From contig JAVBMV010000013.1 in assembly GCA_031552145.1 (NCBI GenBank), positions 1-64,000 of the forward strand: a stretch of 64,000 bases of DNA, read 5' to 3'. Positions 49,491-58,852 of this stretch are shown here, in pieces (position 1 is the stretch's first letter; each line of letters opens with the position of its first letter). Both the position numbers and the translations under genes were made by a program. The notes beneath the pieces are model-generated. The model saw nothing but the letters and a program-made list of their open reading frames with translations, did not search any database and was not told where the DNA came from. Source of the stretch: JAVBMV01 sp031552145. GTDB taxonomy: Bacteria > Myxococcota > Myxococcia > Myxococcales > UBA5297.

Positions 49491-51323
49491 ATGCCAACGA
49501 ACGAGTCCCCGAAGCCGCAGGAGGCAGAGCGCGAGGCGAAGCGACAGGTGACCGCGCTCCAGGTCTTCGGAGAGGACCTGAGCGCCGAGGCACGGGAGCG
49601 AGGCGGGCTCTTCGTGGGACGCGAGCGCGAGGTGGAGCTGGTGGTCGAGGCGCTCTGTCGCGGCTCGCACTGGAACGTGGCGCTGCTCGGCCCCGAGGGG
49701 ATCGGCAAGCATAGCGTGCTCGAGGCGCTCGCCGCGCGGATCGCCTTCGGCGAGGTCCCGAAGGCGCTGGAGGGCGCGCGGGTGGTGGTGGTCCAGGCCG
49801 CGAGCCTCGCGGCCCACCTGACGCAGCCGATGGAGCTGGCGCGCCGCATCGGGGCCGTTCTCGAGGAGGCAGCCTGCTCCAATGTGGTGCTCGCGGTGAC
49901 GGAGTTGCCGGCGCTGCTGGGCGCATCGGGCCCTGTCGGCGTCGAGTTGGGGCTCGCGCTCAAGGCGGCCGTGGTGCGCAAAGAGCTGCGCTGCATCCTC
50001 TGCGGAGAGGAGGCGCACTTCAGGCTCTTCGTCGCCGAATCGTCGAGCTTGGCGCGCAGCTTTCAACCGGTGCCGGTCGAGGAGCCGACGCTCGCGGAGG
50101 CGCTGCGCATCGCCAAGGCGCGGCGCGACGCGATGCGCGAAGAGCTCGGGGTCGCGCTCGACGACGCCTCGCTCGAGTGGCTCGCCGCCTTCGCCGATCG
50201 CGCGGTCCGCAATGTGCGCTTCCCCGTGAAATTGCTCGAGCTGGTCGAGCAGGTGGCTGCCCTGGCCAGCACCGCCGGGCGCGATGCGGTGACGGGCGCC
50301 GACCTGGAGGCGATCGCCACCCGCATCACCGGCCTTCCGGCAGATATCGATGGGGCGCTCGCCGCGCTCGAGCATGCGCTCTGCGCCCGCGCGCTGCTCG
50401 ATGAAGAGCGGGCCCGGTCGCTGGCGAGGCGGCTCGCCCTGACACTGCGAGGGGCAGATCTGCGCCCGACGCGCCCGAACGCGGTGATTCTCGCGCTGGG
50501 CGAGTACGCGGAGCGAGGCGCGCTCATCGCCGAGTGTATCGCCGAGCAGCTCTTCGGTGGCGCCGATCGCGTCAACCCCGTCGAGCTGGTCATCTCCTCC
50601 GAGTTGGGTGCGGGGGGAGAGGCAGAGGAGGGAGAGCAGGCGGGAGCGCCCCGGACACCCCAGGTTGGGCTGCGCGGCCTGGAGCGTTTGCGCGCCCGCC
50701 CATGGGGTGTTGCGCTGATCGAAGGGGTAGAGCGCTGGCCTCCGCCGCTGCGGGCGCTTCTCGCCAAAGCCGTGGGTGGCGGGGAGCTCGACCTGGGCAG
50801 CGCGGCGCGCTTCTGGCTCTCCGACGCGATCGTGCTGATGACCGCGCGGGGCGGCGGGGAGGAGCAGCCCGGGCGCACCATGGGTTTTGGCTCGGCGCGG
50901 AGCGAGCGCGTTGGCGAGGAGGAGCGCGGTGACGCGCGGCGGCGCGACGCACAGGAGCTGGTCGGCGGCGCGCTGGTGGAACAATGTGACTTTTTGTGGG
51001 CGGGGCGCGCGGCGCCGGTGGGCGGCGCGGAGTGGCTCGCGCGCTGGCTCTCGCAGAGTGTCGCGCCCCAGTACCAGAAACGCGGCCTCTCGCTCTCCTT
51101 CGACGCGACCGCGATCGACTGGCTGCGCGGCAAGGTTCCGGCGCCGACGACCGTGCGCGAGTGGGAGCGGCTTCTCGACGAGGAGCTGGCGCCGCTCCTC
51201 GTCGGCTACCTGAATCCGGCGCGACGGGCTCAGGCCGGCGTCGAGAGCGATGGGGAGCTGCTGCTCCACCGCGGGGAACGTGGCCTCGCGGTGATGTACG
51301 GCGCGGCGCGCGCGAAGCGGTGA
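49491..51323 (+). CDS. Divergent Clp/ClpB-like AAA+ protein with degraded ATPase motifs
   Basis: The 610-aa protein is laid out like a two-ATPase-domain Clp protein. D1 begins DLSAEARERGGLFVGREREVELVVEAL and has a Walker A-like GPEGIGKHS, but its Walker B position (NVVLAVTELPAL) lacks the Asp-Glu. D2 begins near PTRPNAVILALG, where the Walker A is lost (GEYAERGAL instead of GPTGVGKT-like). The Walker B position reads VALIEGVERWPPPL and sensor 1 is VLMTARG. ATP hydrolysis, at least in D2, is doubtful. No N-terminal Clp repeats are seen. ATG 49491 has GAGGAG at 8 nt. It may be a non-enzymatic assembly or regulatory relative. Confidence 0.72.
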   Translation: MPTNESPKPQEAEREAKRQVTALQVFGEDLSAEARERGGLFVGREREVELVVEALCRGSHWNVALLGPEGIGKHSVLEALAARIAFGEVPKALEGARVVVVQAASLAAHLTQPMELARRIGAVLEEAACSNVVLAVTELPALLGASGPVGVELGLALKAAVVRKELRCILCGEEAHFRLFVAESSSLARSFQPVPVEEPTLAEALRIAKARRDAMREELGVALDDASLEWLAAFADRAVRNVRFPVKLLELVEQVAALASTAGRDAVTGADLEAIATRITGLPADIDGALAALEHALCARALLDEERARSLARRLALTLRGADLRPTRPNAVILALGEYAERGALIAECIAEQLFGGADRVNPVELVISSELGAGGEAEEGEQAGAPRTPQVGLRGLERLRARPWGVALIEGVERWPPPLRALLAKAVGGGELDLGSAARFWLSDAIVLMTARGGGEEQPGRTMGFGSARSERVGEEERGDARRRDAQELVGGALVEQCDFLWAGRAAPVGGAEWLARWLSQSVAPQYQKRGLSLSFDATAIDWLRGKVPAPTTVREWERLLDEELAPLLVGYLNPARRAQAGVESDGELLLHRGERGLAVMYGAARAKR

Positions 51324-51351
51324 GAAGAGACGAGGAGGCCCTGGTCCAGGC

Positions 51352-52758
51352 TCAGGCCGACTTGCCGGGCGCCATCGCCTTGAGCTCACCGGTCAGGTGC
51401 TCGAGGCTCTTCGTGGCGTCGCCGAAGAGCATCAGGGTGTTGGGGCGGTGAAAGAGTTCGTTCTCGATGCCGGCAAAGCCCGGGCTCATCGAGCGCTTGA
51501 GCACGAGCACGCTCCGCGCGCGCTCCACGTCGAGGATGGGCATGCCGTAGATGGGGCTCGACTGCTGAGTGCGCGCGGCCGGATTCACCACGTCGTTGGC
51601 GCCGATGACGATCGCCACGTCGGTGCGCGCGAAGGCGTCGTTGATCGCCTCCATGTCGTAGAGCCGATCGTACTCGACGCCCGCCTCGGCGAGCAGCACA
51701 TTCATGTGGCCGGGCATGCGCCCCGCGACGGGGTGGATGGCGAAGCGCACGTCGACGCCGCGCTCGGCCAAGAGATCCGAGAGCTTCTTCACCTGGTGCT
51801 GCGCCTGTGAGACCGCCATGCCATAGCCAGGAACGATCACCACGCGCTCGGCGCCGTCGAGCAGCAGGGCCGCCTCTTCGGGCGAGGTGCTCTGGACAGC
51901 CCGCGCCCCCTCGGCGCTCTCTCCTTGCTCGGTCGCCGCGAGCTTACCGAAGGCGCCGAAGAGCACGTTCGTGATGGGGCGGTTCATCGCCCGGCACATG
52001 AGGATCGAGAGGATGAGGCCCGAGGCGCCGTCGAGCGCGCCGGCGACGATGAGGATGCTGTTTTCGAGCGCGAAGCCCGTCGCCGAGGCGGCGAGGCCCG
52101 CATAGGCGTTGAGCAGCGCGATCACCACGGGCATGTCGGCGGCGCCGATGGGCAGCACCAGCGTGACGCCAAAGAGCGCCGCGAGCAGCACCATCAGGTG
52201 GAACTGGGTCGCGGCACCCGGCGAGAGGACCGCGTAGAGGGCGAGGCCCGCGATGGCGGCGAAGAGAGCGAGGTTGAGCGCGCGCTGCCCACGAAAAGTG
52301 ATGGGTCTGCCGGGGAGCCAACCCTGGAGCTTGGCGAAGGCCATGAGCGAGCCCGTCACCGTAAGGGAGCCGAACATCACCTCGAAGGAGAGCGCCGAAC
52401 GCTGCACCAGATCGAGCGCGAGGGCGTGCTCGCCGTGGTGCGCGATGCCCACCAGCGCGGCCGCGAGCGCGCCGAAAGCGTGGGAGAGCGCGGTTCGCTG
52501 CGGCATGTGGGTCATGGGCGTGAAGAGCGCGATGGCCGAGCCGAGGAGCGCGCCTACCGCCAACCCCACCGCGATGCCGGTGAGCGAGACGATCTCGTGG
52601 TGAAGCAGGGTGCCGCCGATGGCGAGCGCCATGCCCAGCTCGGCCATGTGCATCCCGCGCCGCGCCGTTCGGGGCGAGCCGAGCGCGCGCAGGCCGAAGA
52701 TGAAGAGCATCGAGGCGGCGAACCAGGTGAGCCCCACCAGTGTGCCCGAGAGGCTCAT
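51352..52758 (-). CDS. pntB: NAD(P) transhydrogenase subunit beta
   Basis: The 468-aa protein has about nine TM helices (domain II) and the C-terminal NADP(H)-binding domain III (VVIVPGYGMAVSQAQH, FAIHPVAGRMPGHMNVLLAEA, VVIGANDVVNPAA, GFAGIENELF). With the alpha subunits it couples hydride transfer from NADH to NADP+ to proton entry. Its start overlaps the pntAB stop by 4 bp. Confidence 0.95.
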   Translation of the reverse strand: MSLSGTLVGLTWFAASMLFIFGLRALGSPRTARRGMHMAELGMALAIGGTLLHHEIVSLTGIAVGLAVGALLGSAIALFTPMTHMPQRTALSHAFGALAAALVGIAHHGEHALALDLVQRSALSFEVMFGSLTVTGSLMAFAKLQGWLPGRPITFRGQRALNLALFAAIAGLALYAVLSPGAATQFHLMVLLAALFGVTLVLPIGAADMPVVIALLNAYAGLAASATGFALENSILIVAGALDGASGLILSILMCRAMNRPITNVLFGAFGKLAATEQGESAEGARAVQSTSPEEAALLLDGAERVVIVPGYGMAVSQAQHQVKKLSDLLAERGVDVRFAIHPVAGRMPGHMNVLLAEAGVEYDRLYDMEAINDAFARTDVAIVIGANDVVNPAARTQQSSPIYGMPILDVERARSVLVLKRSMSPGFAGIENELFHRPNTLMLFGDATKSLEHLTGELKAMAPGKSA

Positions 52759-53111
52759 TCGTGCCCCCGCGCGGCGCGCTCGTCGCCGCCCTTGGCGGAG
52801 CCCGCGCCGCGCCCGGAGCGGAACATGGCGAGCATCCGCTCGGTGATGGCGAAGCCGCCCACCACGTTGGTCATCGCGGCCGCGACGGCGATGATGCCCA
52901 GGAGGCGTGCGCCCTCCGAGTACTCCCCCCCCGCCACCAGGAGCGCGCCCACCACCGAGATGGCCGAGATGGCGTTGGTGGCGGACATGAGCGGCGTATG
53001 GAGCAGCGGCGGAACGCGATGGATCAGGTGGTAACCGGCGATCGCCGCCAGCGCGAAGACGTAGAGCTCCATCAACTGCAGCGCCGCGCTCTCCAACTGA
53101 GTGCCCTCCAT
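52755..53111 (-). CDS. pntAB: NAD(P) transhydrogenase membrane subunit alpha-2
   Basis: The 118-aa protein is the separate membrane part of the alpha subunit: GYHLIHRVPPLLHTPLMSATNAISAISVVGAL is the family signature, with three to four TM helices (LLGIIAVAAAMTNVVGGFAIT). A charged tail follows TERMLAMFR. The gene lies between pntAA and pntB, with 4-bp overlap to pntB and 16 bp after pntAA. Confidence 0.94.
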   Translation of the reverse strand: MEGTQLESAALQLMELYVFALAAIAGYHLIHRVPPLLHTPLMSATNAISAISVVGALLVAGGEYSEGARLLGIIAVAAAMTNVVGGFAITERMLAMFRSGRGAGSAKGGDERAARGHE

Positions 53112-53127
53112 GTCGCTCCCTCTCTTG

Positions 53128-54360
53128 TCAGTGATGGGCGCCCGCTTCGCTCAGCTCCTCGGCGCGACCCATCCGATGTGCGTGGCGCGCCGTCTCGAGC
53201 GCGGCCAGGACGCGCGGGTTGACGAGCGCGCCGCCCCGGGTCACTCGCGTCTCGCGCGCAATGGGATCGTCGTCGCGCTGCGCCGAGAGCTCGGCCGAGC
53301 CGCCCGCGGTGCCCAGCAGGTGCAACAGAAATGCGGTGATGTTCTTCGCGTAGAGCTGGCTCGCGTGGTGGGCGAGGCTCGAGGGCAGGTTGACGGGCCC
53401 CAGCACCTGGACGCCCTCCGGAGTGGTGTACGCCTCTCCGGGGTGGGTCAGCTCACAGTTTCCGCCCTGCTCGGCGGCGAGGTCGACGATCACCGATCCC
53501 GGGCGCATGCCGCGCATCATCTGCTTCGTCAGGATGAGGGGCGCCCTCGTTCCGGGGACGAGCGCTGCCGCGATCACCACGTCGGCGGCGCGCACATGCT
53601 GGGCCAGCGCCTCGCGCTGCCGCGCCAAGGCCTCGTCGCTCTGGGCCTTCGCGTATCCCCCTCGACTGGCCGAATCGCCCTGAGCTTCTTCCGCGCCCTC
53701 GAGCGTGACGAAGCGCCCGCCGACGGACTGGACCTGCTCCCGCACCTCGGGCCGGACGTCGTAAGCCTCCACCACCGCTCCGAGCCGCTTCGCCGTGGCG
53801 ATTGCCTGCAGTCCGGCGACGCCCGCGCCCAGCACGAGAACGCGCGCCGCGGGAAGCGTGCCCGCGGCGGTCATCATCATGGGGAGCACCCGGGGGAGGG
53901 CCTCCGCCGCGAGCAGCACCGCGCGGTATCCCGCGAGGTTCGACTGCGAGCTGAGCACGTCCATCGATTGCGCCCGCGTGATGCGGGGCATCAGCTCCAG
54001 CGCGTAGGATTCGACGCCGGTGGAGGCGAGCCGCTCGGCGAGCTCGGGCGAGGAGAGGGCGTCGAGCTGGCAAACGAAGAGCTGCCCCTCCCGAAAGAGC
54101 TCCAGCTCTAGCTCGCGGCCACCCCTGAGCGGGGGGCGCAGGGCGAGCAGGATCTCGGCGCGCCGGGCCACCTGCGCGCGACCGTGGCCAATGGTGGCCC
54201 CCGCCAGCGAATAGGATTCGTCGGTGAAGCCCGCCTCGTGCCCCGCGCCGCTCTCCAGCTCCACCGAGAGGCCGCGCTTCGCGAGCGAGGGGAGCACGGA
54301 CGGGACGAGCGCGACGCGGCGCTCGCCAGGGAAGCTCTCCTTGAGGACTGCGACGCGCAT
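53128..54360 (-). CDS. pntAA: NAD(P) transhydrogenase subunit alpha-1 (NAD-binding domain I)
   Basis: The 410-aa soluble protein belongs to the alanine dehydrogenase/PNT family: MRVAVLKESFPGERRVALVP at the start, RITRAQSMDVLSSQSNLAGYRAV, and the Rossmann NAD site VLVLGAGVAGLQAIATAKRLGA with EAYDVRPEVREQVQSVGG. It forms the NAD(H)-binding part of the three-subunit transhydrogenase encoded by this operon. ATG is at 54360, about 80 bp after the frr stop. Confidence 0.95.
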   Translation of the reverse strand: MRVAVLKESFPGERRVALVPSVLPSLAKRGLSVELESGAGHEAGFTDESYSLAGATIGHGRAQVARRAEILLALRPPLRGGRELELELFREGQLFVCQLDALSSPELAERLASTGVESYALELMPRITRAQSMDVLSSQSNLAGYRAVLLAAEALPRVLPMMMTAAGTLPAARVLVLGAGVAGLQAIATAKRLGAVVEAYDVRPEVREQVQSVGGRFVTLEGAEEAQGDSASRGGYAKAQSDEALARQREALAQHVRAADVVIAAALVPGTRAPLILTKQMMRGMRPGSVIVDLAAEQGGNCELTHPGEAYTTPEGVQVLGPVNLPSSLAHHASQLYAKNITAFLLHLLGTAGGSAELSAQRDDDPIARETRVTRGGALVNPRVLAALETARHAHRMGRAEELSEAGAHH

Positions 54361-54442
54361 CCGACCCCCCAGCCGTTGAGACCGGGGGGAAGCTAGGGAC
54401 GGCGTGGGCGGGCGCCACCGCTCCCGCGGGGTGGTGTCGCCT

Positions 54443-55000
54443 CTAGAGCGACATCACCTCTTTCTCCTTCTTGGAGAGGACGTCGTCGATCTTGGCGATG
54501 CCGCCGTCGGTCTCCTTCTGGACGCGCTCGAGCCCCTTGGTCAGCTCGTCCTCGGTGATGAGTCCATCCTTCTGGGCCTTCTTGAGCGCCTCGTTGGTGT
54601 CGCGCCGCTCGTTGCGGATCGCCACCTTGTGCTCCTCCGCGGTGTTCTTGCAATTCTTCACGATATCGCGGCGCCGCTCCTCGGTGAGCTGCGGGATGGG
54701 CAGGCGGATCACCTCGCCATCATTTTGAGGATTGATCCCGATGTTCGCCTCGCGCAGCGCCTTCTCGATGGAGCCGATCTGCTTCTTGTCGAAGGGCTTG
54801 ACGATGATGAGGCGCGGATCGCTGATGACCAGGTTGGCGACGCCGTTGAGGGGAGTTGGGGCCCCGTAATAGTCGACGTTGATCCCGTCCAGGATGGAGA
54901 GGTTGGCGCGCCCGGTGCGGACCTTGGTGTAGTCCTTGCGCAGATCCTCGACGGTCCTCTCGATGCGGGTCTTCAGTTCGCCAATTGCCTTCTCGAGCAT
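54443..55000 (-). CDS. frr: Ribosome recycling factor
   Basis: This is a 185-aa RRF of normal length, with KVRTGRANLSILDGINVDYYGAPTPL, PQNDGEVIRLPIPQLTEERR and ERRDTNEALKKAQKDG. It splits post-termination ribosomes together with EF-G. ATG 55000 has GAGGAG at 8 nt and gives the standard length. An ATG at 55006, overlapping the pyrH stop (ATGA), would add two residues but sits only 2 nt from the Shine-Dalgarno. It forms the usual pyrH-frr pair. Confidence 0.96.
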   Translation of the reverse strand: MLEKAIGELKTRIERTVEDLRKDYTKVRTGRANLSILDGINVDYYGAPTPLNGVANLVISDPRLIIVKPFDKKQIGSIEKALREANIGINPQNDGEVIRLPIPQLTEERRRDIVKNCKNTAEEHKVAIRNERRDTNEALKKAQKDGLITEDELTKGLERVQKETDGGIAKIDDVLSKKEKEVMSL

Positions 55001-55002
55001 GG

Positions 55003-55767
55003 TCATTTCTCCTCGCTGGTTATGGTTTCGACGTTGCCTACAACCGTTCCGATTGTCTCGCCCAGTACCGCGCGCCGCACGTTTCCCTTCACCGTCATGT
55101 CGAAGACGAGGATGGGTGTCCCGTTGTCCATACAAAGGGAGATGGCCGTGGCGTCCATGATCTTCAGGCCGCGCTTGAGCGCCTCGAGGTAGTCGAGCTG
55201 GAGGAAGCGGATCGCCTTCGGATCTTTCTTGGGATCGGCCGTGTAGACGCCGTCGACCTTGGTGGCCTTCATGATGACATCGGCGCCGATCTCGGCGGCC
55301 CTCAGGCTGGCGGCGGTGTCGGTTGTGAAGTAGGGGTTACCGGTGCCGGCGGCGAAGATGACGACGCGCCCCTTTTCGAGGTGCCGGATGGCGCGGCGCC
55401 GGATGTAGCGCTCGGCAACCTCCCTGATCTCGAGGGCCGAGAGCACCCGTGTCAGGACGCCGCACCGCTCCAGCGCATCCTGCAGGGCGAGCGAGTTGAT
55501 GCAGGTGGCGAGCATCCCCATGTAATCGCCGCTGGCGCGGTCGATCCCCTGAACCGACCCCGCCACGCCGCGGAAGATGTTGCCGCCTCCGATGACGATG
55601 GCCACCTGCACGCCCAGGTCGACCAGCTCCTTCACCTCTTCGGCTACTCCGCGCAGCGTCCCAGGATCGATGCCGTAACTGCCCGGGCCGATGAGCGCCT
55701 CTCCGGAGAGCTTGAGCAGGACGCGGCGATACTTGGGAGCAATGGGGGCGGGGAGGGTCTCTGACAT
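55003..55767 (-). CDS. pyrH: UMP kinase
   Basis: The 254-aa amino acid kinase-fold enzyme phosphorylates UMP. The motifs RVLLKLSGEALIG, VAIVIGGGNIFRG, GDYMGMLATCINSLALQDAL, FAAGTGNPYFTTDTAA and KATKVDGVYTADPKKDP are all present. The start is ATG 55767 (MSETLPAPIAPKYRRV); a longer frame adds a non-conserved 12 residues. Its stop overlaps the frr region. Confidence 0.96.
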   Translation of the reverse strand: MSETLPAPIAPKYRRVLLKLSGEALIGPGSYGIDPGTLRGVAEEVKELVDLGVQVAIVIGGGNIFRGVAGSVQGIDRASGDYMGMLATCINSLALQDALERCGVLTRVLSALEIREVAERYIRRRAIRHLEKGRVVIFAAGTGNPYFTTDTAASLRAAEIGADVIMKATKVDGVYTADPKKDPKAIRFLQLDYLEALKRGLKIMDATAISLCMDNGTPILVFDMTVKGNVRRAVLGETIGTVVGNVETITSEEK

Positions 55768-55799
55768 GGCCTGGAGATACCGCCCGCCTCGCGGGGGCG

Positions 55800-56909
55800 T
55801 CAAGGCGCCTGGGGTTCCCCGCGCGGCGGCGCGCTCTTCTTGATGCGTTTTTTGGCGGGCGCCGCTGGCGTGGCGGTGCGCGCCTTCTTCAGCGCGTCGG
55901 CCCAGGCGAGCACGCCATTCACGTAGGACTCCTCGTGGTTGTACTCCCAGACCGCGTGGCGTCGGTCTTCGGCGAAGCCGTGCTCCTTCAAATAGCGAGC
56001 GATGGAGGCGATCGCGTCGGGGAAGGTGTAGAGGTCGACCACGCCATCGCCGTCGCCATCCTCCGCCCAGCGCAAGCTCTGCGGCATGAACTGCGAGTAA
56101 CCGAGCGCGCCGGCCCAGGAGCCCTTCGCCGCGAGCGGGTCGAGTCCTCGGGCCTTGGCACTGGTGACGAGCGCCACCAGGTTCTTCTCCGCGCGCGCCT
56201 TGATCTTCTTCAAGCGCGCGGGCTGGTCGACGGCCGCGAGCGCCTGTTGCTCGGAGGGCTTCTCGAGAGCGCAGGCGCTGGCGTCGTCGAGGAAGTAACG
56301 CTGCGAGGTGAAGATATTGAAGGCGTAAAAATCACCCACCAATGTGCCGAGCCGTGACTCCCACATGAGGATCGAGACGATGACGTCGCGGTCGACGCCG
56401 TGCCGCTCCTGGGCGCGCGCGAGGGCAGGCTCGTGCGCTTTGGAGAAAGTAACGCCCTCCGCCACATACTTGGGCAGGAGAAAGGTTGGGAGCAGCTCGC
56501 GGTGCTGCTGCCCCTGCCGCTTGACGCTCGAAGGCGCGGCGAGCGAGAGCGTCCGCTCGCCATAGATGCGCTGCGCGCGCGGGTCGGCCAGGAGCGCCAG
56601 CGCCTCCTCGCGCGTGAGCGCGGCGCGGTGGGATTCGCTCTGCGGCGCGGTGAGCAGCAGGATGAGCTCCTCCCATGCGGCGCTCTCCGAAGGCAACTTC
56701 AGAGAGAGATTCCAAGCAGAGGGCACGCAGGCAATAGGAGCCGGCGCCGGGGGCTGCGCCGCGATGGGCGGCACGACCTCCGCCGGTGTCTCGGTTGGTG
56801 CGTCGGCGGAGGCCGCCGCGTCGGGCGCAGAGGGGGGGGGCGCCAGAGGCTCGGCGGGCGGTGTCACGCCGAGGGCGAGCATGCAGAGAAGAGGGAGCGG
56901 CGAGAACAT
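55800..56909 (-). CDS. Lytic murein transglycosylase (MltB-like)
   Basis: The 369-aa protein has a signal peptide (MFSPLPLLCMLALGVTPPAE), a Pro/Ala-rich linker (about 25-60) and a lysozyme-like MltB/SLT-2 domain: VIVSILMWESRLGTLVG with the catalytic Glu, YAFNIFTSQRYFL, AKGSWAGALGYSQFMPQSL and DGDGDGVVDLYTFPDAIASIARYLKEHGF. It cleaves peptidoglycan with formation of 1,6-anhydro ends. ATG 56909 has AGGAG at 10 nt; the longer upstream frame is rejected because it lacks a signal peptide and runs through the promoter region of the SWIB gene. Confidence 0.9.
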   Translation of the reverse strand: MFSPLPLLCMLALGVTPPAEPLAPPPSAPDAAASADAPTETPAEVVPPIAAQPPAPAPIACVPSAWNLSLKLPSESAAWEELILLLTAPQSESHRAALTREEALALLADPRAQRIYGERTLSLAAPSSVKRQGQQHRELLPTFLLPKYVAEGVTFSKAHEPALARAQERHGVDRDVIVSILMWESRLGTLVGDFYAFNIFTSQRYFLDDASACALEKPSEQQALAAVDQPARLKKIKARAEKNLVALVTSAKARGLDPLAAKGSWAGALGYSQFMPQSLRWAEDGDGDGVVDLYTFPDAIASIARYLKEHGFAEDRRHAVWEYNHEESYVNGVLAWADALKKARTATPAAPAKKRIKKSAPPRGEPQAP

Positions 56910-57050
56910 GCGAGAGTGCTCCTGACGAGGGCGTTCGCCCCCCTCCCCGGGGCTTGCGCTCATGTGCGAAAGAGCGCACAAAAGCGATCTTGGCGCGAAA
57001 TGCAAGGGAACGGCGCCTGCGTCCCTCTCGAAACATTGGCATTTCTCCGC

Positions 57051-57078
57051 TTGACGCCTAACCCGCGAAGTGTATCGT
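57051..57078 (+). promoter_or_regulatory. Sigma-70-like promoter of the SWIB gene
   Basis: TTGACG (57051-57056) and TATCGT (57073-57078) are 16 nt apart, about 87 nt upstream of the SWIB start. The -35 box matches consensus in five of six positions, the -10 box in four of six. Confidence 0.5.
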
Positions 57079-57164
57079 CCAGAGCGGTTCATGGGTCGAA
57101 GAGAGGGGCAACGCTCGAGTTCGGCCTGAACAACCCGAAGGATCCCTTGAAGGAGGAACCGAAG

Positions 57165-57470
57165 ATGGCAGCCAAGACGCCTGCAAAGAAGCCCGCCGCA
57201 AAGAAGACCACGCGCAAGCCCAACGCCGCTTTCATGAAGCCGCTGCAGCCGGACGAGGCGCTCGGCGCGATCGTCGGCGAGAAGCCGCTGCCCCGCACCG
57301 AGGTCGTCAAGAAGCTGTGGGCCTATATCAAGAAGAATGGTCTGCAGGACAGCGTGAACAAGCGGATGATCAACGCCGACGAGAAGCTCGGCAAGGTCTT
57401 CGGCCCCAGCAAGAAGAAGGTCTCGATGTTCGAGATGCAGAAGCTGGTCTCGAAGCATCTGGAAGGCTAA
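57165..57470 (+). CDS. SWIB/MDM2 domain protein
   Basis: The 101-aa protein has a Lys/Ala-rich basic head (AAKTPAKKPAAKKTTRKP) like eukaryotic chromatin tails, then a SWIB domain: FMKPLQPDEALGAIVG, VVKKLWAYIKKNGLQD, KRMINADEKLGKVFG and MFEMQKLVSKHL. Bacterial SWIB proteins are found in Chlamydiae and some delta-lineage bacteria; a nucleoid role is likely but not shown. ATG 57165 has AAGGAGG at 8 nt. Confidence 0.92.
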   Translation: MAAKTPAKKPAAKKTTRKPNAAFMKPLQPDEALGAIVGEKPLPRTEVVKKLWAYIKKNGLQDSVNKRMINADEKLGKVFGPSKKKVSMFEMQKLVSKHLEG

Positions 57471-57558
57471 TCCCGGGGCGGGTCGGCGCGCGTCGCGTGT
57501 GTCGGCCGCTCGGTGGCAGATGGGGTTCACCGAGAGGTGGGCCCCCTCTTTTTTTGTC

Positions 57559-58842
57559 ATGCGAATTCGCGATCCCATTCACGGCACCATCGGCCTCTCC
57601 GAGAGCGAGGGGGCGATCCTCGACAGCCGCCCGCTCCAGAGGCTGCGCTATGTGAGGCAGCTTGGCTTTGGCGACCTCGCCTTTCCCGGCGCGACCCATT
57701 CGCGCCATTCGCATTCGCTGGGCGCGATGCATCTGGTGGGGCGCCTCTTCGACGCGGTCTTCGCCAGCGTGCGGCTCGCCGAGGCGGAGCGCGCGCGGTT
57801 GCGCCAGGCCGTGCGCATCGCGGCGCTCTGCCACGATCTGGGCCACATGCCGCTCTCGCACGCCTCGGAGCAGGCAGCGCCGCCGAAGCGTTCGCTCGCG
57901 CTGCCCGCGTGGTGCGTGGGCGAGGCGCTCGACGAGCGGGCGGGGCACGAGCTCTTCACGGCGAAGCTCCTGCTCGACTCGAGCCTGACGTCCATCGTCG
58001 CGAAAGAACTGGCGCCGATGGGACTCACGCCAGAGGCGATCGTCTCGCTGGTGCTCGGCGAAGATCCACCAGGGGGCTCCCCCTTCGTGGTGGAGGGGCG
58101 CGACTTCACGCCGCTCCTTCGCCAGTTTGTCAGCGGCGAGATCGATGGCGATCGGATGGACTATCTTCAGCGCGACTCCTTCTACACGGGTGTTGCCTAC
58201 GGGCGCTTCGATCTCGAGTGGATGCTGCAGAACCTGACGGTCTTCGAGGGAATGGGCGATGGGCGCGTCTACCTGGGACTCTCGAAGGCGGCGATCTTCG
58301 CCTTCGAGGACTTCCTGCTCTCGCGCTTCCACATGTTCATGTCGGTCTATTTTCACCATACCAGCGTCTGCTTCGACGAGATGCTCAAGCGCTTCTACGA
58401 CGAAGAGCCCGAGGGTTTCGCGATCCCGAGCCAGACGGAGCAGTTTCTCGGCTGTGACGACGTGGCCCTCACCACCGCGCTGCGCGCCTCGCGCAACAGG
58501 TGGGCTGGCATGATCGTCGCCCGGCGCGGCTATCGGTTGGTGCTCGAAGCGACGCCGCTCGATCGCGCCTATGACCTCGACGCGCTTACGGCGATGCTCA
58601 CTCGCGAGGGGATCGACTTCTTCAGATGCGAGTCGCTCGCGGTACTCTCCCGTTACTTCCTCTCGGGAGGGGGGCCGTCGCTCTTCGTGGTCGACGCCGA
58701 CGCGAAGAGCGGGACTCCCATCGCCGACTACACGCCTCTCTACAAGCGCTACGGCGAGAGCGTGAAGGTGACGCGCCTCTATTGCGAGCGCGGCGCGGCC
58801 GCGCGGGCGCGCGAGCTGATCGGCAGGGCGCTGGCTCGATAG
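57559..58842 (+). CDS. HD-domain phosphohydrolase (dGTPase-like)
   Basis: The 427-aa protein matches the HD superfamily: IRDPIHGTIGLSESE at the N-terminus, QRLRYVRQLG, THSRHSHSLGAMH, ALCHDLGHMPLSH (HD at residues 92-93) and GEIDGDRMDYLQRDSFYTGV. Such proteins hydrolyse phosphate esters, possibly dNTPs. ATG 57559 gives MRIRDPIHG, the usual beginning; earlier in-frame codons are rejected. Confidence 0.9.
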   Translation: MRIRDPIHGTIGLSESEGAILDSRPLQRLRYVRQLGFGDLAFPGATHSRHSHSLGAMHLVGRLFDAVFASVRLAEAERARLRQAVRIAALCHDLGHMPLSHASEQAAPPKRSLALPAWCVGEALDERAGHELFTAKLLLDSSLTSIVAKELAPMGLTPEAIVSLVLGEDPPGGSPFVVEGRDFTPLLRQFVSGEIDGDRMDYLQRDSFYTGVAYGRFDLEWMLQNLTVFEGMGDGRVYLGLSKAAIFAFEDFLLSRFHMFMSVYFHHTSVCFDEMLKRFYDEEPEGFAIPSQTEQFLGCDDVALTTALRASRNRWAGMIVARRGYRLVLEATPLDRAYDLDALTAMLTREGIDFFRCESLAVLSRYFLSGGGPSLFVVDADAKSGTPIADYTPLYKRYGESVKVTRLYCERGAAARARELIGRALAR

Positions 58843-58852
58843 CGGCGCGGAG

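Noticed and set aside
54380..54435. GC-rich imperfect hairpin between frr and pntAA
   Set aside because: The stem has bulges and no U-tract; not strong enough to call a terminator.
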